A DNA stretch of 10,636 nt from JAYZDB01 sp036338025 (GCA_036338025.1 JAYZDB010000131.1:1-10636); one strand, 5' to 3'; shown: positions 1 through 7,567, counted from the first letter of the stretch. Numbers and translations: made by a program. The notes: a model not told the origin generated them from the sequence alone.

Positions 1-2567
1 ATCGTCAGAGTGTTCAGCCGACCAGACTCCGGGACAATCGACCCCTCTCCGATCGCGAAAGTGCCGTGCCCGCCACTGGTATCGACTGTGTTGAAGAAAG
101 AACGAACCGCGACCTGGATGTTCACTGGGGGTACGCGGAGGAGAAAATCGCTGCGGCCCTCTACCGAACGCCCAACACCACGGACATAGCGAAAGAAATT
201 CTGGTCCTCGGGCTCTCCAGGGTGGGTCGCAAGCAACTCCAGACTACCAGCCGAGAATCCCGCCGCGGCGTTCTCGGGCCGCAATCGAATCCGGAGCAGG
301 GCCAACGGCACCTCTACCGCAAGTCGCAAATCCTCATTCGTCCGAACCTCAACCAGCTCCTTGTGGCGGTAGAGAACAGTCGCATCAACTGCATCAACCA
401 ACCAGATCAGGTGCGTGCCCCTGCTGGCGTGGAAAGCAAATCTGCCATCCGCTCCGACCATGCACCGAAAAAACGACGAGTTGAAGTTCAACCGCCGCGG
501 TGCCAGGCCAGAGCTACTAACTGATTGTGAGAGCACACAAATGCGACTCATCTCGATCTTCGCGGCCGGCATGGTGAGCCTGCCACGCACCACACCACCA
601 AGGTCCTCCGAAATGTCGAAGTCGCGTTGCATCGATTCGGCACGAATCCGCAGAGGTTCGATCGCCGTCACCACAACGTTTCCCCGCCTACCAAGCGACG
701 GGGCGATGAGGGAAAATCGATAACGCCCCGGGGCAAGCCCATGAAACTCAAACTCACCATTCTTCCCGAGCTCGGAGACACTCTCGGTGATCTGGTTGCT
801 CGATGGCATTTCGTTCAAGAACGACCGTGAACTGAACGGACTGAAGCCACTGAACATCACGGATTCTAATCCAGCGTCACGAGGCGCTAAACGGACCCGG
901 AAGTTCTTGTTCCCGAGTTCTGCGCTTCGCTTCTTGCCATCAGGATCGTGCCCCAGGAAAACCCTGCCCCGCAGAGTCGCGCCCTGCCTGATCAACAACC
1001 GCAGAGTCTGTCGACGCTTGCTCCTTGAGATCTTCACCCGTGCGGCCTTGGACCTGGGCCGCCCGCGCACAGAGGCAGCAACCTCGTGGTAACCATCGGG
1101 GAGATCCGCGGCCCGAAATCGTCCCTTCGAATCGGTGTGGGCGGCCGTCCCGGTGCCGCTCCGCTGGGCTTCTCCAGACCACCCATAATTCACCGTCTGA
1201 CTCCCCGGACGCCGGAGCGTCACCTCCGCATCTGCCAAGACCTTCCCGGCCTCGTCTACAACTATGCCCTCGATCACGCCGCCCTCGACCATCTGCACCT
1301 CGATGGAGAGTGGCTCATCAGGGTCATACTCAATGCCCTTCACGACCTGTGGCGCAAAGCCCTTGGCTTTCACCAGCACTGCGCCCTTCGGCGCCTGACT
1401 GCCAACCGGCCCCGGCAATTCAACCTTGCCGCCGATGAGAGTCCTGGAACTGACAGAAAACGCCTGCTCCATCACCATCTCGTTCAGATACCGGGGATCC
1501 TGCCAGACGACGACAGCTCGTGCGCCGGCTACGGGTTTCTTGGCACCCTTCGTCACGACAGTGACAGTGATCGGCGCTGACGCGGCGTCGCCACCGCCCA
1601 TCTCGATGACAATCTCGCTGCTGGGCGCCGAGTAAATCTCGGTCACCGCAGTACGATAGGTCTGACCAGGCTTGAGAACCAGGTGGGCGCGGATGTTGTA
1701 TCGACCTCGCTCCAGGATGGTGAGCTTGAACGAACCATCCGCTCCGGTACGCGCTGGGTTCTGGTACGCATGGTTGCGATAGAAGGTGCCACACTCGAAA
1801 GATGGATAGATCTGGGCGTCCACCGGCTTGCCGTCACCGTCCACGACCTTACCGATCATGAAGCCGCTAGGCTCCATCGCCACGTCAATGGCTCGGTCCT
1901 TGGAGACGAACGGTAGAACCTTGCGGTAGTGCCCAGGCGCCAGCACCACCAACGCCATGCCATCAGCGAAAACACCATCGAGCTCAAAATGTCCCCTCAC
2001 ATCCGAGCACGCCGTGCTGACGTAGGTGTGCTGGTATTTCCCATAACCCATGAAACGCGTGATGCCACCACCGAACATCAACTCGGTCGCGACGATCCGA
2101 GCACCAGCGAGTGGTCGGCCATCCACACCTCGAACAATCCCCGACAACGAGCCTGCCGGGTACATCACAATGCGTCCGAGATCGCGGTTCGTTTCTGACG
2201 TAGACTGCGTCCCCCATGCTGTGTAGTAAGGAGATGTCAGCGTCGTGACTCGCGTGGTCGAATACCCCGTCTTGGCGAACAAGGCAAAACCCCGCGTGTT
2301 GATGTTCCCATCTGCCTCGAACGGGAACGAAACCCCGCAGTCAATCCTGCCTTGACCGTCACTCCTGGCTACAGGATTCTCCAGGGCATCCTGAGTGAGC
2401 AGGTCTCCGATCGAGCCAGCGACGATTCCCACCCCATCGATCGGTTTGCCAGCAGGATCCACAATCTCGGCGCGCACCCGCACAGAGCGTTTCGGATCAG
2501 ACTGCGCAATGGTAGAGCTCCCAAGCGATACACAGGACACGAGAATCAGGACCGGGACGCGCATCAT
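1..2567 (-). CDS. Secreted multi-domain carboxypeptidase-regulatory-like protein, 3' end outside window
   Basis: Reading the minus strand from ATG at 2567 gives 855 uninterrupted codons to the left edge with no stop, so the C-terminus is missing. Residues 1-21 form a signal peptide (hydrophobic VPVLILVSCVSL, cleavage likely at TIA|QS). Several carboxypeptidase-regulatory-like modules (transthyretin fold) follow, recognised by the pattern 'G.V.D..GKP..GA.V' then 'D..G.F.L..L..G.Y': about 26-110, 137-235 (SGIVRGVDGRPLAGARI), 236-330 (GKVVDGDGKPVDAQI), 430-500 (EGIVVDEAGKVLADAEV, then DSKGRFRAADLPDGYHEV), 528-640 (GKNGEFEFHGLAPGRYRF) and a divergent tail to 855. No catalytic motif is visible. 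Such modules usually act as structural or binding domains of exported proteins. The gene overlaps the upstream paralogue by ATGA and has GGAGG 9 nt before this start, which favours 2567 over the ATG at 2564. Alignment with the paralogue suggests only a few tens of residues are missing. Function unknown; export and fold are well supported. Confidence 0.85.
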   Translation of the reverse strand, partial: MMRVPVLILVSCVSLGSSTIAQSDPKRSVRVRAEIVDPAGKPIDGVGIVAGSIGDLLTQDALENPVARSDGQGRIDCGVSFPFEADGNINTRGFALFAKTGYSTTRVTTLTSPYYTAWGTQSTSETNRDLGRIVMYPAGSLSGIVRGVDGRPLAGARIVATELMFGGGITRFMGYGKYQHTYVSTACSDVRGHFELDGVFADGMALVVLAPGHYRKVLPFVSKDRAIDVAMEPSGFMIGKVVDGDGKPVDAQIYPSFECGTFYRNHAYQNPARTGADGSFKLTILERGRYNIRAHLVLKPGQTYRTAVTEIYSAPSSEIVIEMGGGDAASAPITVTVVTKGAKKPVAGARAVVVWQDPRYLNEMVMEQAFSVSSRTLIGGKVELPGPVGSQAPKGAVLVKAKGFAPQVVKGIEYDPDEPLSIEVQMVEGGVIEGIVVDEAGKVLADAEVTLRRPGSQTVNYGWSGEAQRSGTGTAAHTDSKGRFRAADLPDGYHEVAASVRGRPRSKAARVKISRSKRRQTLRLLIRQGATLRGRVFLGHDPDGKKRSAELGNKNFRVRLAPRDAGLESVMFSGFSPFSSRSFLNEMPSSNQITESVSELGKNGEFEFHGLAPGRYRFSLIAPSLGRRGNVVVTAIEPLRIRAESMQRDFDISEDLGGVVRGRLTMPAAKIEMSRICVLSQSVSSSGLAPRRLNFNSSFFRCMVGADGRFAFHASRGTHLIWLVDAVDATVLYRHKELVEVRTNEDLRLAVEVPLALLRIRLRPENAAAGFSAGSLELLATHPGEPEDQNFFRYVRGVGRSVEGRSDFLLRVPPVNIQVAVRSFFNTVDTSGGHGTFAIGEGSIVPESGRLNTLT

Positions 2568-2581
2568 TTTGGCCGCCCTCC
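2564..2581 (-). promoter_or_regulatory. Translational coupling site: Shine-Dalgarno plus ATGA overlap
   Basis: On the minus strand GGAGG occupies 2581-2577, then nine bases, then ATG at 2567-2565. The TGA stop of the upstream gene is at 2566-2564, so the two genes share ATGA. The Shine-Dalgarno lies inside the last codons of the upstream gene (Gly-Gly-Arg-Pro-Lys). This arrangement is typical of coupled translation and fixed stoichiometry of two proteins. It is also the clearest ribosome binding site in the window, because the other starts have no convincing one. Confidence 0.75.
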
Positions 2582-5374
2582 CGGAGTCTGACTTGGCTTC
2601 TCGGGTGCATCTTTCTTGATCTCGCCAGGCAGTTCACCCGCCTCGCCCTGGGCTTTGGCGGCCTTGTCCTTCTTGTCCGATTCTTCTGGGTCGAATCCAC
2701 CCACCGGCACCTCGACCACGATCTTGACCTCGTTGACCTTGCCCGATTGGGGGATCAGTTCGGATTCACCGATGACGGCCAAGATCTTCTGTTTGTCACG
2801 CGCAAGGCGACTGGCATCCGATCTCACGCGAAGCTTGGTCTTGCGCAGGGGCAAGATCAGGTTCAATTCGCCCCGCTGTCCAACCAGCGACACACCAGTC
2901 GGTTTCTTGTTGGTTGATACACCACCAAACCACATCTGCAATGCAGCCGCACCCGTGCTATCGACATCGATGTCCAACCAGGACGCTGCGGTACTGCCGC
3001 CCTGTTCCTTGGGCTCGATCTTGACCCGTACGGCAACCAGATCGAGTCGGAAGTTTCGCACCACTGGCTCTCCGGGACCTACATCCACCGGCACCTCAGT
3101 CTCGGACATGCTTACACCAGTGAGCATGTCGATCAACACCAGGCGATGAGACCCCGTGATCAACTCAATATCGAACGTCCCGTCGGATTGCACCTGGCTC
3201 CGCGAACCAGATAAGTCGATGTTGCTGCGATAGCTGTAGGTCCAAAGATCCAGCGGATTGGGCGATCTTGCTACCACCAACAACCTCGTCGTATCGAACT
3301 CGACTCCGGTAACCGCAACCTTGCCACGAATCCTGCCCGGAGTATCACGGCTCGCATCGATCTCGAGATCAATGGACTTCTGCCGCACCCGAATCGGCTC
3401 GAGAGGAATCAGGAAGCCATTTCCCAGGCGCACGTTCTGTGGAATATAGAGGCACACCTCGTAGTAGCCCGGTTTGACACCGGTGAACTCGAACCTGCCG
3501 TCCTTGTCCAATGCACATTTTGGCCCCGATGGGCGGTAGCCAGGGTTGTAAGACAACGATCGGATGTTCCCCTCGGTGAGCAATTGAGCCTGCCACTTCG
3601 TGCCGATCTCCACTCCGTAGATTCGCCCTTCGACCGAGGCTCCCCCTTGGATCTCGAAATCCACATCACTGCGCCGTTCCTCGGCTAACAGGCCAATCTC
3701 GTGGCGATTGGCCAGGCGGCCCTTGTGGTTCACCGCTAGCCGATAGTGGCCAGCCCAGAGACCATCAAACACATAACGGCCCAAACTGTTGGTGGTCTTG
3801 TATGTCGTCCATTGCTTGCGGCGATCCGCGGTGTAGGCATAGCAAGCCACTTTGGCACCCGTGACAGGGTTGCCGGTGTTTGCATCGCGCACCACGCCCG
3901 CCAAGATCGACTCTGGGACCATCTCAATCTGCGGTCGCGGCTGCACATCCTCATCCCACTCGATCTTGGTCAGGTTGGTGGCATAGCCCTTCGCCTGGAC
4001 CACGACGCCGCCATTAGGTTTGTTCGAAGCGGTTGGCGGCTGCACTCGGATATAGCCGGGCTGCTTATTGGCCTTGAGTTTCCGCACACTCTGGGCGATC
4101 AGGTAGGGACCATTGTCCGCCATCGTAACGGTGGCCCACACCGTCCCGGCCTTGAAGGTCTTCAGGGGCCTCCCCGAGTGCTTCTCGACCACACTGATTG
4201 GAAATCCCAGTTTGGGCGCGGGCCTGCTCTTCGGCTTCGGCGCTGGTTTTTTCTTTGGCTTGCTTACCTTGGGATCGAGCTTGATGACAAGCGAATCCTG
4301 ACCACTCGAGAAAACAGGACTGTAGGTCTTGCCGTAGAGCTTCGCGCTGGCGCCCGTCGGAGTGATGATCAGTCGGTATCGGTGCGGGTGCTTGAGCCCA
4401 AACTCAAACGCGCCGTCCTTGCCGATCTTCTCTGAGTGCTTGGCCGACGACACCTCGTAGACAACCTGGATGCTACCAGTGGCGAGCTGACTTTCCTGTC
4501 CGACGATCTTGCCGGCGACCTTGGAATTGCGGTAGATGCGGAGTTCGATCCGGTCCTTCGTGCCCACCACCGGAAGGCTGGCTTCGAAGAAGCCAGCCTT
4601 TGCAAAACTGACCAAACTGCCGGTCGAAAACACACCCGGCAAGTCAAACGTGCCGTCTGCCCGCGTCACCGCGTAGGAGTAGTGGTCAGCATTCTTGATG
4701 ATCCCACGAAAATGACTTTGGGCGAGGAGGTCCCGCGCGGTCACCCGAACTCGTTCAATGGGCTTGCCGTCGGCGTCAGTTACGCGGCCTTGCAACGGCA
4801 CTCCACGTCGCAGCACCAGCGTCTTCAAATCGGTACCGCGACGCTTGCGCTCGGTCTTTCTGCCCCACAAACGAGCCATCACGTCCAAACCCAACTCGGC
4901 TTGTTTTGCCTCCTGGGTCTCGGCGAGAGGCCAAGACTCGTCCGTCGTGTACCGCAGCTTGGGCAACTTGACTCGAAGGGCAACTCGCTGCTCTCCTACG
5001 ACCAGGAGAAAGGTCCGTTTCTTGGCCTGCTCCGCGTCCACCGGAGCCGCAAGTCGGAGTTCGAACTCCCCTTTGGCGTTGGTTCGCGCCAAGGGTCTCT
5101 CGAAGGCCGCCTGGGTCTCCAAGGTGTCGGGGCTGCCGAGGACAAAGCGAGCCCCCACCAACGGCTGGCCCTCGGCATCGACGACTACCCCGTAGACCAA
5201 GGCGTGGCCCTCGGCAATCGTGGACTCTCCGGCCTCTGGCTTCTTGGCCTGCTTTGCCTGGTCGGACGACTCTCCGAGAACGTCGGGCTTCGGCACGGGC
5301 AACTCCACACTCTGACCCAGGAGTCCGGTCGGGAGCATCAAGACCACGGCGGGGATCAGGAGAGAGAGTTGCAT
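2564..5374 (-). CDS. Secreted multi-domain carboxypeptidase-regulatory-like protein (936 aa)
   Basis: ATG at 5374 is chosen because it begins a good signal peptide (MQLSLLIPAVVLMLPTGLLG|QS, residues 1-20). The frame is open 34 codons further up to a TTG, but that would bury the signal peptide behind a basic leader. No Shine-Dalgarno precedes the ATG. After a charged stretch (about 30-55) come carboxypeptidase-regulatory-like modules: 57-140 (YGVVVDAEGQPLVGARF, then NAKGEFELRLA), 188-285 (LQGRVTDADGKPIERVRV, then ADGTFDLPGV), 286-368 (GKDGAFEFGL), a Lys/Pro linker 371-388, 488-575 (LAGVVRDANTGNPVTGAKV), 578-675 (DKDGRFEFTGVKPGYYEV) and 683-790 (SDGTFDIELITGSHRLVL), then a beta-rich end and a highly charged tail 893-936. 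No catalytic residues, membrane anchor or sorting signal is apparent. It is first gene of a two-gene unit with its paralogue downstream. Role unknown; probably an extracellular or periplasmic structural or binding protein. Confidence 0.88.
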   Translation of the reverse strand: MQLSLLIPAVVLMLPTGLLGQSVELPVPKPDVLGESSDQAKQAKKPEAGESTIAEGHALVYGVVVDAEGQPLVGARFVLGSPDTLETQAAFERPLARTNAKGEFELRLAAPVDAEQAKKRTFLLVVGEQRVALRVKLPKLRYTTDESWPLAETQEAKQAELGLDVMARLWGRKTERKRRGTDLKTLVLRRGVPLQGRVTDADGKPIERVRVTARDLLAQSHFRGIIKNADHYSYAVTRADGTFDLPGVFSTGSLVSFAKAGFFEASLPVVGTKDRIELRIYRNSKVAGKIVGQESQLATGSIQVVYEVSSAKHSEKIGKDGAFEFGLKHPHRYRLIITPTGASAKLYGKTYSPVFSSGQDSLVIKLDPKVSKPKKKPAPKPKSRPAPKLGFPISVVEKHSGRPLKTFKAGTVWATVTMADNGPYLIAQSVRKLKANKQPGYIRVQPPTASNKPNGGVVVQAKGYATNLTKIEWDEDVQPRPQIEMVPESILAGVVRDANTGNPVTGAKVACYAYTADRRKQWTTYKTTNSLGRYVFDGLWAGHYRLAVNHKGRLANRHEIGLLAEERRSDVDFEIQGGASVEGRIYGVEIGTKWQAQLLTEGNIRSLSYNPGYRPSGPKCALDKDGRFEFTGVKPGYYEVCLYIPQNVRLGNGFLIPLEPIRVRQKSIDLEIDASRDTPGRIRGKVAVTGVEFDTTRLLVVARSPNPLDLWTYSYRSNIDLSGSRSQVQSDGTFDIELITGSHRLVLIDMLTGVSMSETEVPVDVGPGEPVVRNFRLDLVAVRVKIEPKEQGGSTAASWLDIDVDSTGAAALQMWFGGVSTNKKPTGVSLVGQRGELNLILPLRKTKLRVRSDASRLARDKQKILAVIGESELIPQSGKVNEVKIVVEVPVGGFDPEESDKKDKAAKAQGEAGELPGEIKKDAPEKPSQTPGGRPK
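4211..4264 (-). repeat. Lys/Pro-rich low-complexity linker in the secreted protein
   Basis: Residues 371-388 of the 936-residue secreted protein read SKPKKKPAPKPKSRPAPK, an alternating Lys-Pro/Ala-Pro segment. It separates the N-terminal group of beta modules from the C-terminal group. Such stretches are extended and strongly basic. They commonly act as spacers and can contact acidic polymers such as cell-surface polysaccharide or DNA; that contact is inference. The downstream paralogue has no equivalent stretch. Confidence 0.7.
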
Positions 5375-5653
5375 CGGTAAAGGAACCGGTCGGGCTCGAC
5401 TTCCAACACCCGATCGTAGCGATTTTTGGCGGCCCGTAGCAAGATCGTCGAGATCAGTCTGCACACTGCCGACCAACGCTCGACCGCTGATGGAATTCCC
5501 GATCCGGAGGTGATCCGCTGCTGGGCCAGGGCCCCAAGGCCGCCTACCAGCTGCTACCCGGCGCGTTGGCCCTGTTGACTGGGTAACGATTAACGAGCAA
5601 CGCCGTCGGGGCTGGTGCCACGACGGCGTCGATGGAATGACGTACCGTCAGAC
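5375..5653. other. Intergenic region between protease gene and paralogue pair
   Basis: These 279 bases lie between the protease stop and the start of the two-gene unit, all transcribed from the minus strand. The part next to the protease holds a strong hairpin (5600-5629). The rest must contain the promoter of the pair if the hairpin terminates, but I could not identify a convincing -10/-35 pair. There is also a plus-strand match to an extended Shine-Dalgarno (GGAGGTGATCC at 5506-5516) with no ATG or GTG placed to use it. No gene is supported here. Confidence 0.6.
5600..5629 (-). terminator. Hairpin, probable terminator of the protease gene
   Basis: ACGCCGTCG at 5600-5608 and CGACGGCGT at 5621-5629 form a perfect 9-bp GC-rich stem. 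Inside the 12-base loop a further GGC/GCC pairing (5610-5612 with 5617-5619) is possible across one mismatch. The stem starts about 24 bases after the protease stop. On the minus strand it is followed by TTGCTCGTTAATCGTT, which is T-rich but not a clean T run, so it could be a weak intrinsic terminator or an mRNA-stabilising stem. Confidence 0.5.
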
Positions 5654-7285
5654 CTACAGGAGAATCCGATAGCCGGACGTCGCCGAGACACCCTGCTGGG
5701 CAGCCGCGTCGATGTAAAACGCCTGCACCCAGAGGTTGGGTAGGGTCACGTTCTTCAGACCGCTGGCGTCAATCTTGATATCCGCACCGGACCCAAACAG
5801 TGGAACGACAATGTCTAGATTCGGGATCAAGGTGCCGCCGAGGTAGGGCAACTTGAGCGCGGTGAGGCCAATGATGAACACGCCGCTGGTGTTGTTCCGG
5901 TAGTTCGACAAAACGATCTGAGGCGGCTCAGTGGTCGAGCCAAGGACTCCTGAACCAGCAAACCGAGGGTTGCCCTTGATGCCGACGATACCGCCACCGA
6001 TGCGTCGGAAGTCGACGACCTTCTTGGTTCGGAAGTTCGAAACCGCGTTCCGGGTCTTGGTGATCGTCAGGTTGTTGTCCTCGGTGCTGGAACCCATGGT
6101 GTAGTTGCCATACTTCACGGCGGGACTAGACCAGGTATCGATCCGGGAGCCCGGGGAATACGACATCACCGTACGGAACCGACTGTCGGAGGTCCGGAAC
6201 CCATAAGCATGGTTGAACAGTGCGCCGCCGGCGTTGTTCTTATCGTGATGGCACGCGATGTTATGACCCATCTCGTGAGTGACCACGTTGCCCCCCATGC
6301 AGCCACGCACGGTCACGCCGAACGAGTACGACGCAAACGACGTAGAATTGGTGTTCATGAGGTAGGCAACCCCACAGTATTGCGAACTGTGGTTGGTGAT
6401 CAGGTGCATGAGATCGGCACCATAGGCGTTCCGCTTGGCGTGCACGCCGTCCATGTGACCATCGTTGGTCGAACGGAACCGGCCCAGGTCGCTGCTGCCA
6501 TCCTCTACGTAATTGACCCCGGCCATCAGCACGAGGCGAAAGTCCACCGGAGTACTGGCGGTAACGCTGGTGACATTGGCGCGTGCGATTGCGCTGACGA
6601 TCGCTGCCTCCATCGACGCGATGCTGCCGGCACCAGCGGCTGAAGCGTTCGTGTAAAAACAGGCGACATCGATCAGGGTGTCGAGCGCTTCGGCTCCACC
6701 AGTACCGCCGGTGTTGCCCGAGGAGGCGATGTTGCCTCCAGAGCCGCCGCTCTTCGGCAAACTCGGGGTGTACTTGGCGGCTCCACCAGGTGCGCAACAG
6801 CCACAAGTCTTGGTGTTTTTGGACTCGTCGAGTTCCTGTACAACATGGACGTTGGAGTCATTGGCATGCACGATGACGAAGGAATCTTCGACCATGTGCA
6901 CGGTCGAGTAACTGATGACCCGGTCCGGAGCCACAACGAAAATGCTATCACCCTGACGTCCACGAACCTTGCCGGTCAAACACCGGTAACCGTGGACCAT
7001 CTCACACTTGTTGATATCCACGATGTAGGACTTGCCAAACATCGCGATCCCAAAAGTCGCCAAGGGCAACTGCCCCTTGGCCGGCACCGACAGGAGAGCA
7101 GCGGTGTTGACGCGGACGAACTCGGAACGGGCAATAGTAGGTTGCTCATTCTTCTCTTTCAGATCCCACGCCCTGGCGGCCTGGGGAACGGACGGTACTC
7201 GACTGAGGAGCTGCACCTCCTGCGAGCAGACGGAACCCGCCAGGACGGCGAGAAACAAAGACGCACTCGTGACTCGGTAATACAT
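5654..7285 (-). CDS. Secreted reprolysin-like zinc metalloprotease (metzincin), 543 aa
   Basis: An exported endopeptidase of the metzincin clan, close to the M12B/reprolysin-like type. ATG at 7285 gives a signal peptide (residues 1-21, FLAVLAGSVCS|QE). The frame is open for 230 more codons upstream, but that stretch is antisense to the next gene and does not read like protein. Residues 23-158 look like a propeptide. KTCGCC at 159-164 may be a cysteine switch, followed by a Gly/Ser-rich linker (about 179-198). The catalytic domain spans about 200-420: the zinc motif HEMGHNIACHHD is at 337-348 (ligands H337, H341, H347, general base E338) and a Met-turn, TVMSYS with M374, follows 27 residues later at a normal spacing. 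The metzincin glycine (HExxHxxGxxH) is Ala344 here. Residues 425-543 form a C-terminal beta-rich domain ending in NLWVQAFYIDAAAQQ, perhaps for surface retention or substrate binding. Transcription probably stops at the hairpin just downstream. Substrate unknown. Confidence 0.88.
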   Translation of the reverse strand: MYYRVTSASLFLAVLAGSVCSQEVQLLSRVPSVPQAARAWDLKEKNEQPTIARSEFVRVNTAALLSVPAKGQLPLATFGIAMFGKSYIVDINKCEMVHGYRCLTGKVRGRQGDSIFVVAPDRVISYSTVHMVEDSFVIVHANDSNVHVVQELDESKNTKTCGCCAPGGAAKYTPSLPKSGGSGGNIASSGNTGGTGGAEALDTLIDVACFYTNASAAGAGSIASMEAAIVSAIARANVTSVTASTPVDFRLVLMAGVNYVEDGSSDLGRFRSTNDGHMDGVHAKRNAYGADLMHLITNHSSQYCGVAYLMNTNSTSFASYSFGVTVRGCMGGNVVTHEMGHNIACHHDKNNAGGALFNHAYGFRTSDSRFRTVMSYSPGSRIDTWSSPAVKYGNYTMGSSTEDNNLTITKTRNAVSNFRTKKVVDFRRIGGGIVGIKGNPRFAGSGVLGSTTEPPQIVLSNYRNNTSGVFIIGLTALKLPYLGGTLIPNLDIVVPLFGSGADIKIDASGLKNVTLPNLWVQAFYIDAAAQQGVSATSGYRILL

Positions 7286-7567
7286 GGTCTGATGTGGTGT
7301 GGCGTGTAGCCGGGGAGAGCAGGAGGCAACAACCCTACGATAGGCGATGGACGGGTAACGGGGTAGCTGGTCGTTACCTTTGTGCGACAAATGACGCAGC
7401 TGCGAAAAGCGTCGGTTACGACGGATCCCCCGGAATTGGCGATTCAACCCAAGGTAGGGCGGCTTCAGGGCCAAAACTCCGCGCAGAGTCCCGTCGCCGC
7501 ATGAGTCCTCAAGTACCTCCTGGGGGAACGATTGCGCCGGGTTTGGGCTCGTGCTCAATTGGCGAGT
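7286..7567. other. Divergent intergenic region, likely bidirectional promoter region
   Basis: These 282 bases separate two divergently transcribed genes, the protease (minus) and the membrane glycosyltransferase-like gene (plus), so both promoters should lie here. I see no convincing consensus -10/-35 pair and no Shine-Dalgarno before either start codon. The one clear structure is the inverted repeat at 7354-7378. No small gene is supported. Confidence 0.6.
7354..7378. promoter_or_regulatory. Perfect 7-bp inverted repeat in divergent promoter region
   Basis: GGTAACG at 7354-7360 and CGTTACC at 7372-7378 are exact reverse complements separated by 11 bases, so the half-site centres are 18 bases apart. 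It lies about 70 bases upstream of the protease start and 190 upstream of the glycosyltransferase-like start. A near copy, GGTTACG, occurs at 7414-7420. It could be an operator for a dimeric regulator or a small hairpin; the sequence alone does not decide. Confidence 0.35.

Noticed and set aside
1..2567. Possibility that this region holds a frameshifted pseudogene, because only short open frames on either strand end inside it
   Set aside because: Codon-by-codon reading from 2567 gives exactly 855 codons to the edge with no stop or frame change and intact module motifs throughout; it is simply cut by the window edge.
4436..5380. Long plus-strand open frame of about 314 codons
   Set aside because: Antisense to the secreted protein, which has coherent domain repeats in its own frame; this frame shows low-complexity shadow composition and no recognisable motif.
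5375..5476. TTG-initiated 34-residue extension of the 936-residue secreted protein
   Set aside because: It would put a polar, Arg-containing leader before the signal peptide; ATG at 5374 directly begins the signal peptide.
7220..7285. Lipoprotein signal in the protease (Cys20 in LAGSVCSQ)
   Set aside because: The residues before the cysteine (G-S-V) do not match a lipobox, which needs a small residue at -1; ordinary signal peptidase cleavage before Gln is more likely.
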